DNA of 64,000 nucleotides from Halosaccharopolyspora lacisalsi. GTDB lineage: Bacteria; Actinomycetota; Actinomycetes; Mycobacteriales; Pseudonocardiaceae. A model generated the notes under the pieces. The model was not told where the DNA came from. It searched no databases and was given only the letters and a program-made list of their open reading frames with translations. A program made the position numbers and the translations under genes. The DNA is taken from the NCBI RefSeq assembly GCF_014137975.1, contig NZ_JACGWZ010000003.1:151501-215500 (forward strand). The letters are read 5' to 3'. Below are positions 45,243 to 54,276 of this stretch, piece after piece (positions within the stretch are counted from its first letter, which is position 1; the number at the start of each line of letters is the position of its first letter).

Positions 45243-47585
45243 ATGAGCACCTCGACGGACGTGGCCGGGGTCGATCGCCCCAGCTGGTCCCGGTGGCTGT
45301 CGAGCATCGGACTCGCCTGCGTGCTGCTGATCGGGGTGCTCGCCGCGCTCGAACGTCGCCCGGTGGCGCCACGGTCGGCGGACGCCCCGGCTTCGGAGTT
45401 CAGCGCCGAGCGCGCGATGGACCACATCGGACGGATCGCCGACGCCCCGCGACCGCTGGGTTCGGCCGCGCACGCCGAGACGCGGGAATACCTGCTCGAC
45501 CGACTCGATTCGTGGGGCTGGAACACCGGGGTCCGGCGGGGTGTCGGAGCCACACCTGCCGCGGAGTCCCCCACGCGGCAGCTCGCCGCTGTCTCCAACG
45601 TCGTCGCCACGATGCCCGGAACCGACCCGACCGGCACGGTGGTGCTCGCGGCTCACTACGACTCGGTGCCCGGTTCTCCGGGAGCGGCCGACGACGGCAT
45701 CGGCGTGGGCACGCTGCTGGAGACGGCGCGGGCGCTGAGTGCCGGAGACGCCGAACCGCGCAACACCGTCACGATCCTGCTCACCGATGCCGAGGAACTC
45801 GGGCTGCTCGGGGCCGAGGCGTTCGTACGGGACCGTGCCGCCGCTCTCGGGGCCACCGTGTTGCTCAACCACGAGGCGCGCGGGAACGAGGGTGTTCCGA
45901 TGACCTTCCGCACGACCTCACCCAACGGCGCGTTGATGGAGGTGCTCTCCCACGCGCCCGGAGTCGTGGCGAACTCCGCGTTCGAGGCCGCCTTCGAAGC
46001 GCTGCCCAACGACACCGACGTCACCCGCTTCGCCGCGGGCGGCCTGCACTCCTACGACACGGCCATCACGGGCGGCGGTGCTTATTACCACACTCCTCTC
46101 GACACCCCGGAACGTCTGAGCAGGGCTTCGCTGCGGCAGATGGGACGGGCGAGCCTGGCGATGACACGCGTTCTCGCCGGCGAGGACCTGGCGACGGTGC
46201 CCGAGAGCGGCGCGGATCTCGTGATCACCACGCCCTGGGGACCGATCCGGTATCCCCGGGCTGTTGGGGGGCCGTTGGCCTGGGCGACGCTCGTGCTGGC
46301 CGGGGCCGTGACGGCGTTGTCGCGGCGCCGTCGCACCCTCACGCTGCCGCGCACCGTGGCCTCGGTCGGGGTCGCGGTCGTCGCACTGGCCGCTTCCGGG
46401 GCAGCGGCGTTCGCGGTGTGGCAGGTGGCGCTGGCCGTCGATCCGGGTCAGGCCTCGGTGGAGGTCGGGGCTCCCTACCGGCCCGAGCCGTACCGGATCG
46501 CGATGCTGCTGGCGGGCCTCGGCGTGACGGTCGGGAGCCACGCGCTGCTGCGTCGCGGACTCGGTTCCGCGGCGCTGGCCACGGGCGGACTGCTCGCGCT
46601 CTCGCTTCTCGGCGTGCTGGCGACGCTGACGATGCCCGGTGCCTCGTCGCTGCTGGCGCCGCCCGTGCTGCCCGTGGTCACCGGTGCTCTGGTCACCGCG
46701 CTGATGCCCCGTCGGTGGAGAACCGCGCAGATCGTCGTGACCCTGCTCGCCCTGGTACCGGCCGCGCTCCTGCTCGGTCCGAACGTGCTCAGCGCTTTCG
46801 ACGTCGGTCTGGCGATGGGTGGGACTTTCGGCACGCTGTTGCTCGCGATCTTCGCGTGGCTGGCGCTACCTGTGATCGAGAACGTCCGGTCCGGCTCCGA
46901 CAGCCCGCGCCCGCGCACTTCCCGGCGCATCGTGGCGGTCCCCGCGCTGGGGATCGTGCTCGTCACCGCGGTCACGGCGACCGGCCTGGTCGCCAACCGC
47001 GCCGCAGCGACCCCGCCCCGCCAGGAGCGGATCCTCTACTCCGTCGACGCCGACACCGGCAGGGCCCACTGGGCCTCACCGAGCGCACCGGACACGGCCT
47101 GGAGCCGGTCCCTGCTGACGGAACGACCGGCCGTGCTCGACGAGGCCTTCCCCCGGTTGGACGGGGAGCGGCTCGCGCACGGTCCCGCGCCGGTGGCGAA
47201 GTTGCCCGCGCCCGAACTCGACGTCGTCACCGACCGCAGGCGCGACGACGGAACCCGGGAGCTCACTCTTCGGCTGTCCTCGAAGCGCGGCGTCTCCGGG
47301 CTCGGACTGTGGATCGACGCCGATCAAGCGGCGGTGCGCGCCGCGACGGTGGCGGGCCGGAGGCTGGTGGTCGACGGGGCGGGGCAGGACTTCGGATTCG
47401 TCTTCGACGGTGCCCCCGGGGAAGGCGTCGATGTGCGGCTGGTCCTCGACCAGCACCGCGACACCCTTCCCGTGCGCATCGACGATCGCGGTCACGACCT
47501 GCGGAAGGTGCCCGACTTCACCCCGCCGGCCGACCGCGTGCTGGTGGAACCGGTGGTGACGGTCACCCGGACACGGACGCTGTAG
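45243..47585 (+). CDS. M28-family metallopeptidase with C-terminal membrane domain
   Basis: A 780-residue membrane-bound aminopeptidase-like protein. One N-terminal helix (residues about 17-37) anchors an extracytoplasmic M28 domain. Zinc ligands are visible in LAAHYDSVPG (His), GAADDGIGVG (Asp), LTDAEELGLLG (Glu pair) and AYYHTPLDTPE (His). About eight to nine helices follow (residues about 335-610), then a soluble C-terminal beta domain. This resembles Fxna/ERMP1-like membrane M28 proteins known in bacteria as hypotheticals. It is leaderless. A long open frame overlaps it in another phase but is a shadow. Confidence 0.85.
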   Translation: MSTSTDVAGVDRPSWSRWLSSIGLACVLLIGVLAALERRPVAPRSADAPASEFSAERAMDHIGRIADAPRPLGSAAHAETREYLLDRLDSWGWNTGVRRGVGATPAAESPTRQLAAVSNVVATMPGTDPTGTVVLAAHYDSVPGSPGAADDGIGVGTLLETARALSAGDAEPRNTVTILLTDAEELGLLGAEAFVRDRAAALGATVLLNHEARGNEGVPMTFRTTSPNGALMEVLSHAPGVVANSAFEAAFEALPNDTDVTRFAAGGLHSYDTAITGGGAYYHTPLDTPERLSRASLRQMGRASLAMTRVLAGEDLATVPESGADLVITTPWGPIRYPRAVGGPLAWATLVLAGAVTALSRRRRTLTLPRTVASVGVAVVALAASGAAAFAVWQVALAVDPGQASVEVGAPYRPEPYRIAMLLAGLGVTVGSHALLRRGLGSAALATGGLLALSLLGVLATLTMPGASSLLAPPVLPVVTGALVTALMPRRWRTAQIVVTLLALVPAALLLGPNVLSAFDVGLAMGGTFGTLLLAIFAWLALPVIENVRSGSDSPRPRTSRRIVAVPALGIVLVTAVTATGLVANRAAATPPRQERILYSVDADTGRAHWASPSAPDTAWSRSLLTERPAVLDEAFPRLDGERLAHGPAPVAKLPAPELDVVTDRRRDDGTRELTLRLSSKRGVSGLGLWIDADQAAVRAATVAGRRLVVDGAGQDFGFVFDGAPGEGVDVRLVLDQHRDTLPVRIDDRGHDLRKVPDFTPPADRVLVEPVVTVTRTRTL

Positions 47586-47610
47586 CTCGGTGCCCGGGGG
47601 TCGCGCGAAA

Positions 47611-49173
47611 CTACCCGGTGGTGACGCTGCTTCCGGTCGGACCACCGGACTCGGCGGTGTCCCCGTCGGGTCCGGGAACGGGCAGCTTGATGCGGCGTGT
47701 CGGCGGGTCCAGCGAGTCGGAGGTCCGCCCGGTGTCCCGGCGGATCTTCTCGGTCGGTTCCTCGGCGTTGTTCGCGGACTCGTCCCGCTCGGGGGAGCTG
47801 TCGGCCTTCCCCCGCTCGGAGGAGCCCACCGCCTCGCTCCCCTCGGGGGATTTCCCGGCTTCGTCCCGTTCGGGGGGACCCGTCGCCTCGTCCTGCCCGG
47901 AGGAGCTCTCGGTCTCGTCCGGAGCGTCCCCGTCGGAGCCAGGCACGTCCAAAGCGGTTTCGGCGTCCCTGCGCGCCTGCTCGCGGGCCTCGTCAGCGGC
48001 CTCGCGGAGCTTGTCCTCCTCCGCGTCCTGCTGGTCGAGTCGTTCCAGCAGTGGAGTGGTCTGCCCCAGCAGTTCGGCGGCATCGCGCAACTTCGCGGCC
48101 ACCGTGTCCCTGAGCTCGGCCAGCGCGGTGACCTGCTCGTCGGCCCGTTCGAGGCGGCGTGCGCATTCCCGGCTCGTCTCACCGATCCGTCGTTCGGCGT
48201 CGGCGCGGGCCTCCTCCCGTTGCCGATTGCCCTCCCGGGTGGCCTCCTGCACCAGGCGCGTCGCCTCGTCGGTGGCCTCGCGGACCATCTCGCGGGACTT
48301 CTCGGTGGCCTCGTCGACCAGCCGCTCGGCTTCGGCCTTGCTCGCCGCTTCGCGCCGCTCGGCGGTCTCCGTGCTCTCCCGGTGCAGTCGCTCCGACTCC
48401 TGGGTGGCCTCCTCGACCAGGCGGTTCGCCTCGTCGGTGGCTTCGCGGACCCGCCGGTGCGCCTCGTTGGTGCCTTCGCGCAGCCGCCGGTTGGACTCCT
48501 CGGTGGCCTCGCGGACCCGCCGCTCGGCTTCGGCCTTGCTCGTGGCCTCCTGCTCGGTGAGCGTGCGCATCGACTCGCTGCGCCGGGCCGCCATCGCGAT
48601 CTCGAAGTCCTCTTCGACCTGGGCGCGGCGTGCTTCCGACTCCTCGTCGGCGTGCTTGCGGTTCTCCTCGGCCTCACGGGTGATGCGCTCGGCCTCGGCC
48701 TTGGCCGAGTCCATGAGTGAGCGGTGCTCGGTCTCCATCTCGCTGCGCCGGGTGTCCAGCTCGGCGATCAGCGTCTCGTAGCGCGCCCGGAGCTGGTTGG
48801 CCTCGGCCTCGGCCTGCGAGCGAGTCTCGGCGGCGTCGTTCTCGGCCTTGCTCCGGATCTCGGAAGCCTCGTCCTGAGCCAGCCGCAGCATGCGCTGCAG
48901 CCGCTCGCTGAGACCCTCCAGCGTGGTCGGCGGCTTGGACAGGCGTTCGACCTGGCCGCGCAGGTCCTCGACTTCCGAGCGAGCCGATTCGAGCTGTTTG
49001 GACAGGTCGGCCGCCTGGGAGACTGCGGCGTCGCGGTCCGAGGTGAGGAGACTCAAGTCGGCGTCGACGCGTTCGAGGTGTTCGTCGACCTGGGCGCGGT
49101 CGTAACCACCCTTTCGAACGACATCGAAGCCTGATCCCAGGGGCAGCAGGTCACGGTCGTCGGCAAGGCCCAT
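47611..49173 (-). CDS. DivIVA-domain coiled-coil protein (Scy/FilP-like)
   Basis: A 520-residue cytoskeletal-type protein. A DivIVA-like N terminus (FDVVRKGGYDRAQVDEHLER) is followed by a coiled coil of about 330 residues made of 11-residue-type repeats (EATEESNRRLREGTNEAHRR and variants), then a disordered acidic C terminus. Scy and FilP of Streptomyces, which organise polar growth with DivIVA, have this layout; orthology is inferred. TAGCGT 6 nt before ATG 49173 suggests leaderless start. The coding-strand repeats create a very long open frame on the opposite strand. Confidence 0.82.
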   Translation of the reverse strand: MGLADDRDLLPLGSGFDVVRKGGYDRAQVDEHLERVDADLSLLTSDRDAAVSQAADLSKQLESARSEVEDLRGQVERLSKPPTTLEGLSERLQRMLRLAQDEASEIRSKAENDAAETRSQAEAEANQLRARYETLIAELDTRRSEMETEHRSLMDSAKAEAERITREAEENRKHADEESEARRAQVEEDFEIAMAARRSESMRTLTEQEATSKAEAERRVREATEESNRRLREGTNEAHRRVREATDEANRLVEEATQESERLHRESTETAERREAASKAEAERLVDEATEKSREMVREATDEATRLVQEATREGNRQREEARADAERRIGETSRECARRLERADEQVTALAELRDTVAAKLRDAAELLGQTTPLLERLDQQDAEEDKLREAADEAREQARRDAETALDVPGSDGDAPDETESSSGQDEATGPPERDEAGKSPEGSEAVGSSERGKADSSPERDESANNAEEPTEKIRRDTGRTSDSLDPPTRRIKLPVPGPDGDTAESGGPTGSSVTTG

Positions 49174-49179
49174 ACCTCA

Positions 49180-49185
49180 ACGCTA
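49180..49185 (-). promoter_or_regulatory. -10 element of leaderless-type promoter, DivIVA-like gene
   Basis: TAGCGT on the minus strand, 6 nt before ATG 49173. Confidence 0.5.
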
Positions 49186-49316
49186 CCTGCTCTCGGGCTT
49201 CTTCGTGGTGGGTGTGGGCAGGAAGCCCCGAATTTCACGGACGAAGATGACGACGACGGATCTCGAGCGGACTCGAAAGTGAACCCACGATCGGGGGACA
49301 GCGCCGCCCGCGGAGG

Positions 49317-49757
49317 TCACTGTGCGGGTTGGACCAGTTCGACGAGGACACCTCCGGCGTCCTTGGGGTGCACGAAGTTGATGCGACTGTCGGCGGTGCC
49401 GCGCCGGGGCGCGTCGTAGAGTAGCCTCATCCCTCGGTCGCGCAGCGCAGCGCAGGCCGCGTCGACGTCGGTGACGCGAAGCGCCAGCTGTTGCAGTCCC
49501 GGGCCGTTGCGGTCCAGGAACTTGGCTATGGCCGAGTCCGCCCGCAACGGAGCCAGCAACTGGATCCGTGTGGCTCCGGTGCTGTCACCGGGGGCGGCCA
49601 GCATCGCTTCGCGGACCCCCTGGTCCTCGTTCTCCTCGCGGTGGGTGAGTTCGAGACCGAAGGTGTCCCGCTGGAAGTCGATCGCGGTGTCGAGATCGGC
49701 CACCGCGATGCCGACGTGGTCCACGCCGCTGAGCAACTCACCGAGTTCCTGTCGCAT
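49317..49757 (-). CDS. mce: Methylmalonyl-CoA epimerase
   Basis: Interconverts (R)- and (S)-methylmalonyl-CoA between propionyl-CoA carboxylase and B12-dependent mutase. It is 146 aa, a VOC (glyoxalase-fold) protein. Metal ligands are in [14 protein letters not shown] (His), [14 protein letters not shown] and [15 protein letters not shown] (Glu). ATG 49757 lies 7 nt after a TAGGGT -10, so the GTG at 49766 is rejected. It is divergent from a thiolase gene, an arrangement conserved in mycobacteria (Rv1322A/Rv1323). Confidence 0.93.
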   Translation of the reverse strand: MRQELGELLSGVDHVGIAVADLDTAIDFQRDTFGLELTHREENEDQGVREAMLAAPGDSTGATRIQLLAPLRADSAIAKFLDRNGPGLQQLALRVTDVDAACAALRDRGMRLLYDAPRRGTADSRINFVHPKDAGGVLVELVQPAQ

Positions 49758-49764
49758 GGCGTGC

Positions 49765-49770
49765 ACCCTA
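49765..49770 (-). promoter_or_regulatory. -10 element of leaderless-type promoter, mce
   Basis: TAGGGT on the minus strand, 7 nt before ATG 49757. Confidence 0.6.
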
Positions 49771-49898
49771 ACTCCGGCGCGCCCGGGTCGTGTCCGCTCG
49801 GTTCGTGTGGTGCGTCACAGCCGGCCGCGGGTGTGGTCTCCGACGTGGCGGGCGGTCATCATGGGGGACGACGTCGAAGGCATCGCCGGGAGGTAGCC

Positions 49899-51086
49899 GT
49901 GGAAAGTTCCGTGATCGTGGCGGGGGCGCGCACGCCCATGGGCCGGTTGCTCGGTTCGCTGAAGGACTTCTCCGGGGCCCAGCTCGGCGGGGTCGCCATC
50001 GAGGCGGCACTGCGGCGTGCCGGTGTCGAGGCCGACCAGGTCGAGTACACGATCATGGGGCAGGTGCTGACGGCCGGTGCGGGCCAGATCCCCGCACGCC
50101 AGGCCGCCGTCGCCGCCGGTGTCCCGATGGAGGTCCCGGCGCTGACCGTCAACAAGGTGTGCCTGTCCGGGCTGGACGCGATCGCCCTCGCCGACCAGCA
50201 GATTCGTGCCGGCGAGTTCGACGTCGTCGTGGCCGGTGGTCAGGAGTCGATGACCCGGGCCCCGCACCTGCTGGGCAACTCCCGGGAGGGCTTCAAGTAC
50301 GGCGACGTGCAGATGCTCGACCACATGGCCCACGACGGCCTGTTCTGCGCCTTCGACCAGGTCGCCATGGGGGCGGCCACCGAGAAGTACAACAGTCGGC
50401 ACGGCCTCACCCGCGACGAGCAGGACGCCTTCGCCGCCCGGTCGCACCAGCGTGCCGCCGCGGCGTCCTCCGGCGGGGTCTTCGCGGAGGAGATCGCGCC
50501 GGTCACGGTGCCGCAGCGCAGGGGTGACCCCTTGGTGGTCGACTCCGACGAGGGCATTCGGGGCGACACGACCGCGGAGGGACTGGGCAAGCTGCGCCCG
50601 GCCTTCGCCGCCGACGGCACCATCACGGCGGGGTCTGCCTCGCAGATCTCCGACGGTGCCTCCGCCGTGGTGGTGATGAGCAGGAGCCGCGCCGAGAGCC
50701 TGGGACTGAGCTGGCTCGCCGAGATCGGACCGCACGGTGTCGTGGCCGGCCCCGACGCGAGCCTGCACGAGCAGCCGTCGAACGCCGTCAAGGCCGCCTG
50801 CGCCAGGGACCGCAGCGAGCCGGGCGAGCTGGACCTCGTAGAGATCAACGAGGCGTTCGCCGCGGTCGGCATCGTCTCCGCCCGTGAGCTCGACATCGGC
50901 GAGGACCGGGTCAACGTCAACGGCGGTGCGATCGCGTTGGGGCACCCGATCGGCATGTCCGGAGCGCGGTTGGCCCTGCACCTGTCGCTGGAGTTGAAGC
51001 GCCGCGGTGGTGGCACTGGTGCGGCGGCGCTGTGCGGCGGAGGCGGACAGGGGGACGCCCTGATCCTGCGCGTGCCCGAGAACTGA
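49899..51086 (+). CDS. Acetyl-CoA acetyltransferase (thiolase)
   Basis: Condenses or cleaves acyl-CoA with acetyl-CoA, 395 aa. The nucleophilic Cys is in [11 protein letters not shown], the NEAF motif is in [10 protein letters not shown], the catalytic His in [12 protein letters not shown] and the acid/base Cys in [11 protein letters not shown]. These define a biosynthetic-type thiolase II fold; FadA4 of M. tuberculosis is the positional counterpart. GTG 49899 has GGGAGG 5 nt upstream; the longer frame upstream overlaps mce and is a shadow. Confidence 0.94.
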   Translation: MESSVIVAGARTPMGRLLGSLKDFSGAQLGGVAIEAALRRAGVEADQVEYTIMGQVLTAGAGQIPARQAAVAAGVPMEVPALTVNKVCLSGLDAIALADQQIRAGEFDVVVAGGQESMTRAPHLLGNSREGFKYGDVQMLDHMAHDGLFCAFDQVAMGAATEKYNSRHGLTRDEQDAFAARSHQRAAAASSGGVFAEEIAPVTVPQRRGDPLVVDSDEGIRGDTTAEGLGKLRPAFAADGTITAGSASQISDGASAVVVMSRSRAESLGLSWLAEIGPHGVVAGPDASLHEQPSNAVKAACARDRSEPGELDLVEINEAFAAVGIVSARELDIGEDRVNVNGGAIALGHPIGMSGARLALHLSLELKRRGGGTGAAALCGGGGQGDALILRVPEN

Positions 51087-51246
51087 CGATGGCCGGGGCG
51101 CCCGGGGCGTCGTGAGAGCACTTGTTCGTGCGCCCCGCGCTTCCGGGCTTCGCACCGTGGTCGGAGGTGCCGGGAGACCCCGAGATCCTCTCGGGACTCA
51201 CACGCCACGTGAACCACTCCGGCGAGATCGTGCTGCTTCGTACGGC

Positions 51247-51252
51247 TATCCT
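51247..51252 (+). promoter_or_regulatory. -10 element of leaderless-type promoter
   Basis: TATCCT, 7 nt before ATG 51260. Confidence 0.55.
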
Positions 51253-51259
51253 GAGAGTC

Positions 51260-52015
51260 ATGAAGTGGCTGCCGGGTGGATGGCAACGGGCCGATCAGGC
51301 CGAGCGGGAACGGGCGACGACACCCCATCGGGACGGCTCGACGCGACGGGTGGACATCCAGCGCGGAGCGACGCGGCACCCGGCGGAGGAAACCCGGGTC
51401 AACCCCACCGCGACGCGCGACAGCGCACCCCCGGGCGGTCCGTCGATCCTGGGGCGGGACGCCCGGGACATCGACATCAGCGCCACTGCCTTTCGGAATC
51501 TGATCATCGGTGGGGGTATCAGCGGTTTTCTCACCGTCGTGTGCGCGGCGGCGCTCTCCGGCAGTGGTAGCGGCTTCTGGCTGTGGCTGTGGCAGCTGTT
51601 GTTCGGCGTGATCTTCCTGTGGTTCCTGATCTCCTCGCGCGGGGTGCTCAGCAGCAGGGGCTTCCTGGTCGACCGGGGTGGCCTGTACGCCCGGACGCGG
51701 GGTGAGGTCTTCGGCATAACCTGGCGGGAGATCGGTGCCGTGGGCGTCGGCTCGCTGCCGTGGATTCAGAACAAGCGCCCGACGCACCCGGAACGGCGGC
51801 AGGCGCTCGAGATCTACCCCGCCGACGCGGACTTTCCCGAACGTCATCCCGAGCTCGAGCGCTGGCGAGTCGAGGAGACCGCACCGATGCCCGGACTACC
51901 CGGCGTCCGCTACCGTTTCCACCTTCCGCCGCTGAGCCGACTGCCGCACCGCATGGAGCAGGCGGTCCAGTCCGTCGCCCCCCGCAAATGGGTGGGCCAG
52001 TACCGGCGCCACTAG
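51260..52015 (+). CDS. Unrecognised membrane protein with two helices
   Basis: A 251-residue protein. A long polar, probably disordered N terminus (about 75 residues) is followed by two helices (LIIGGGISGFLTVVCAAAL and FWLWLWQLLFGVIFLWFLI). The C-terminal soluble part (FLVDRGGLYARTRGEVFGIT, then WREIGAVGVGSLPWIQNKRP) resembles the PH-like domains of actinobacterial membrane proteins, but I do not assign a family. It is leaderless by its -10. Its stop overlaps the dinB stop (shared CTAG). Confidence 0.7.
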   Translation: MKWLPGGWQRADQAERERATTPHRDGSTRRVDIQRGATRHPAEETRVNPTATRDSAPPGGPSILGRDARDIDISATAFRNLIIGGGISGFLTVVCAAALSGSGSGFWLWLWQLLFGVIFLWFLISSRGVLSSRGFLVDRGGLYARTRGEVFGITWREIGAVGVGSLPWIQNKRPTHPERRQALEIYPADADFPERHPELERWRVEETAPMPGLPGVRYRFHLPPLSRLPHRMEQAVQSVAPRKWVGQYRRH

Positions 52016-53352
52016 GTTCCCGACTCGACGGCAGGTGTCGTTCCCAGGCTGTCCAGCGGATCGGCCCGGCTCAGCGACGGATCGTTCACGTCGAAGGTGC
52101 GCGCCGGGCCGCGGCCGGTGGTGGCGGTCTCGAACCGAACGGTGACCCGGCCGTGACCGGCCCCCTGCACCCAACCGTGCCCCAGCTCGAGGTGATCGAC
52201 GTCGTCACCTGCTCGCCACGGCGGTTCCGGCTGTTCACCGGGTGACTCGATCTCCTCCGAAGGCTCCTCGGCGGGTCGTTGCTCGTCGGCGGGACTGCCG
52301 AACAGGGACACCTGTTCGAAAGTGGCCAGCCCCGAGTACGAGACGCCGACCAGCCGGACCGGCGTGCCGGGAGGCACCGTCGTCGAGGTGAGCCGACGTG
52401 CCGCCGCGGTCAGGGCGCCCGGTTCGCTGGTGGCCATCGGCAACGTCTCGGAGCGGCTGATCGTGGTGAACGCGGAATCGCGGACCTTGACTGTCACGGT
52501 GCGAGCGGCGCGTCGTGAGCTCACCAGTCGGCGGTGGGCCGCCTCGGCCATCGAGGCGACCTCGGAGGCCAACCGCACCGGGTCGGTGATGTCGGTGTCG
52601 AAGGTGGTCTCCGCGCTGACCTGCTTGGCCTGTCCCCGCTCCGCCACGGGCCGGTCGTCGATGCCCCGGGCGAGCCGGTGCAGCTCCTCGCCGTGCGCTT
52701 GACCGAGCAGTGAGACGATGTCGCCGAGATGCAGCGCGGCGAGCTCGTCGACGGTGTTCACGCCGATGCGGTGCAGCTTCGATTCGGCGATCGGTCCGAT
52801 GCCCCAGAGCTTGCGCACCGGCAGCTCCGCCAGCAGCTCCGGTTCCCGCTCGGGAGCCACGATCATCGTTCCGTTCGGTTTGGCCAGCTCCGAGGCGATC
52901 TTGGCGAGCTGTTTGCCGGAGCCGGCGCCGATCGAGGCGTTCACCCCGACCTCCCGGCGCACCCGGGCACGCAGTCGCGAGGCGAACTCGTGCACGGTTT
53001 CGGCGTCGGATCCCGCCAACTCGTCCGGTTCCAGGAACGCCTCGTCGATCGAGACCCGTTCCATGCGGTCCGAGACCTCGCCCATGATCTCGAAGACCTG
53101 GCTGCTCAGCGACCGGTACAGCCGGAAGCGGGGTGGTAGTACCACGGCCACCGGGCAGCGACGCCGTGCCTCGGACATCGGCATCGCCGAGCGCGTTCCG
53201 TACTCCCGCGCCTGGTAGCTGGCCCCGGCCACCGTGCCACGCGGACCGGGGCCGCCCACGAGCACCGCTCGATCACGCAGCGTCGGGCGGGTGAACTGTT
53301 CCACGGAGGCGAAGAACGCGTCCATGTCCAAGTGCACGACCCACCGGTTCAT
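52012..53352 (-). CDS. dinB: DNA polymerase IV (Y-family)
   Basis: Error-prone translesion polymerase of 446 aa. The palm metal site is HLDMDAFFASVEQF, with SIDEAFLEPDE the second acidic motif. VGPG-like helix-hairpin-helix region reads LWGIGPIAESKLHRIGV. The clamp-binding peptide QVSLF lies in TFEQVSLFGS. After it there is a C-terminal extension of about 100 residues with GHGRVTVRFETATTG, also seen in actinobacterial DinB2-type proteins. ATG 53352 is taken; ATG 53361 is an alternative. No LexA-type box was found upstream. It follows the TipAS gene by 50 nt on the same strand. Confidence 0.92.
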   Translation of the reverse strand: MNRWVVHLDMDAFFASVEQFTRPTLRDRAVLVGGPGPRGTVAGASYQAREYGTRSAMPMSEARRRCPVAVVLPPRFRLYRSLSSQVFEIMGEVSDRMERVSIDEAFLEPDELAGSDAETVHEFASRLRARVRREVGVNASIGAGSGKQLAKIASELAKPNGTMIVAPEREPELLAELPVRKLWGIGPIAESKLHRIGVNTVDELAALHLGDIVSLLGQAHGEELHRLARGIDDRPVAERGQAKQVSAETTFDTDITDPVRLASEVASMAEAAHRRLVSSRRAARTVTVKVRDSAFTTISRSETLPMATSEPGALTAAARRLTSTTVPPGTPVRLVGVSYSGLATFEQVSLFGSPADEQRPAEEPSEEIESPGEQPEPPWRAGDDVDHLELGHGWVQGAGHGRVTVRFETATTGRGPARTFDVNDPSLSRADPLDSLGTTPAVESGT

Positions 53353-53402
53353 GACCCCCATTGAACGCGAGAGGCCCGACACCGCACGCCCCCGCGCCCA
53401 CC

Positions 53403-53822
53403 TCAGTTCAGGAAGGACCAGGCATAGGCGGTCATCGCGTCCCGCAAGTAGGTGGCGAGTCCCGCGGGTTTCTTGCGCTCGATGCGCTTGCGGAACTTGG
53501 GCTGGTTCACGTACATCTGCCCCAGCCGGATGTAAGAGTCCCGATCAGGAACCCAGAAGTGACAGATCCATCTGTAGTGCTCGTGGATGACTTCCTGGGT
53601 GCGGGGGTCGTTGTCGGTGACTCCGGTGCTGAACAGGTGGGCGAGTCGCTCGCTGATCCACTGCCAGTCCTGCCCGACCGCCCCGGCGTCGTCACCGTGG
53701 TTCGGCTGCTGAGGAAACTCGATCCGGTCGGTCTTGTCGGAGTCGGTGTCACCGATCAGCGCGGTGCCGTCCCACGCGGCCTCGTCCTGGTTCAGGTGGG
53801 CGTTGCCCTCCACCGGCTGCAC
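53403..53822 (-). CDS. Stand-alone TipAS-domain protein
   Basis: A 139-residue protein matching the ligand-binding domain of TipA but without its MerR DNA-binding part. Recognisable are WISERLAHLFSTGVTDNDPR, HEHYRWICHFWVPDRDSYI, LGQMYVNQPKFRKR and LATYLRDAMTAYAW. TipAS binds thiopeptides such as thiostrepton and related drugs. A stand-alone form could sequester or sense such compounds; that is inference. GTG 53822 has AGGAAGGGG upstream; the frame is open to 53861. The N-terminal 45 residues are polar and weakly conserved by eye. It probably shares a transcript with dinB. Confidence 0.75.
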   Translation of the reverse strand: MQPVEGNAHLNQDEAAWDGTALIGDTDSDKTDRIEFPQQPNHGDDAGAVGQDWQWISERLAHLFSTGVTDNDPRTQEVIHEHYRWICHFWVPDRDSYIRLGQMYVNQPKFRKRIERKKPAGLATYLRDAMTAYAWSFLN

Positions 53823-54015
53823 GGGGCCCCTTCCTGCTGCGGCGCGGGACGGACTTCGCACGTCTGGTGGTCGTCGGAGTGCGTCAGTCCACCGCGGTTG
53901 TCACCTGTCCCGGGGACCGTAACCGAGAGTGGACGAACGTGGTGGCTGTTCACCGACATCCGTGATCCCGGCGTGACAACCACCGGCCGTGGCGGTGGAC
54001 GGACGCCGCGCTCCG

Positions 54016-54201
54016 TCAGCGTTCGTCCTGATCAGCGTCCTCGCCCGGGCTTTCCCGCTCCGCTTTCGCGGGAGCCGAGAGAAACACCACGCCCCGATCG
54101 AGATCGAGCGGACCGCCGGGATCGTGCTCGCGCCCGGGGGAGCCCTGGTCCCCCTCGTGCTTGAGCTTGCGACCGGGGAAGAGCTCACCGTAAGCACCCA
54201 T
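54016..54201 (-). CDS. Small acidic actinobacterial protein (DUF6191-like)
   Basis: A 61-residue polar protein starting MGAYGELFPGRKLKHEGDQG and containing GGPLDLDRGVVFLSAP. It resembles small actinobacterial proteins I know as DUF6191; the assignment is tentative. ATG 54201 lies 6 nt after a TACCGT -10, so it is leaderless, and it is divergent from the DUF3817 gene, whose leaderless start is 75 nt away. It is shorter than most called genes and easily missed. Confidence 0.6.
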   Translation of the reverse strand: MGAYGELFPGRKLKHEGDQGSPGREHDPGGPLDLDRGVVFLSAPAKAERESPGEDADQDER

Positions 54202-54207
54202 GGGACC

Positions 54208-54213
54208 ACGGTA
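54208..54213 (-). promoter_or_regulatory. -10 element of leaderless-type promoter, small DUF6191-like gene
   Basis: TACCGT on the minus strand, 6 nt before ATG 54201. Confidence 0.45.
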
Positions 54214-54264
54214 ACCGGGTTCACGGGTGGTATCGGTGCTCACGGCCGCGATTTCCGCGGGCGA

Positions 54265-54270
54265 TACGGT
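54265..54270 (+). promoter_or_regulatory. -10 element of leaderless-type promoter, DUF3817 gene
   Basis: TACGGT, 6 nt before GTG 54277. It faces the divergent promoter at 54208-54213. Confidence 0.5.
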
Positions 54271-54276
54271 GTCGGC

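Noticed and set aside
45197-48781. 1194-codon plus-strand open frame across the M28 and DivIVA-like genes
   Set aside because: It runs out of phase over the M28 gene and antisense to the DivIVA-like gene. Its translation is Arg/Ser/Ala-biased low complexity produced by high GC and the coiled-coil repeats.
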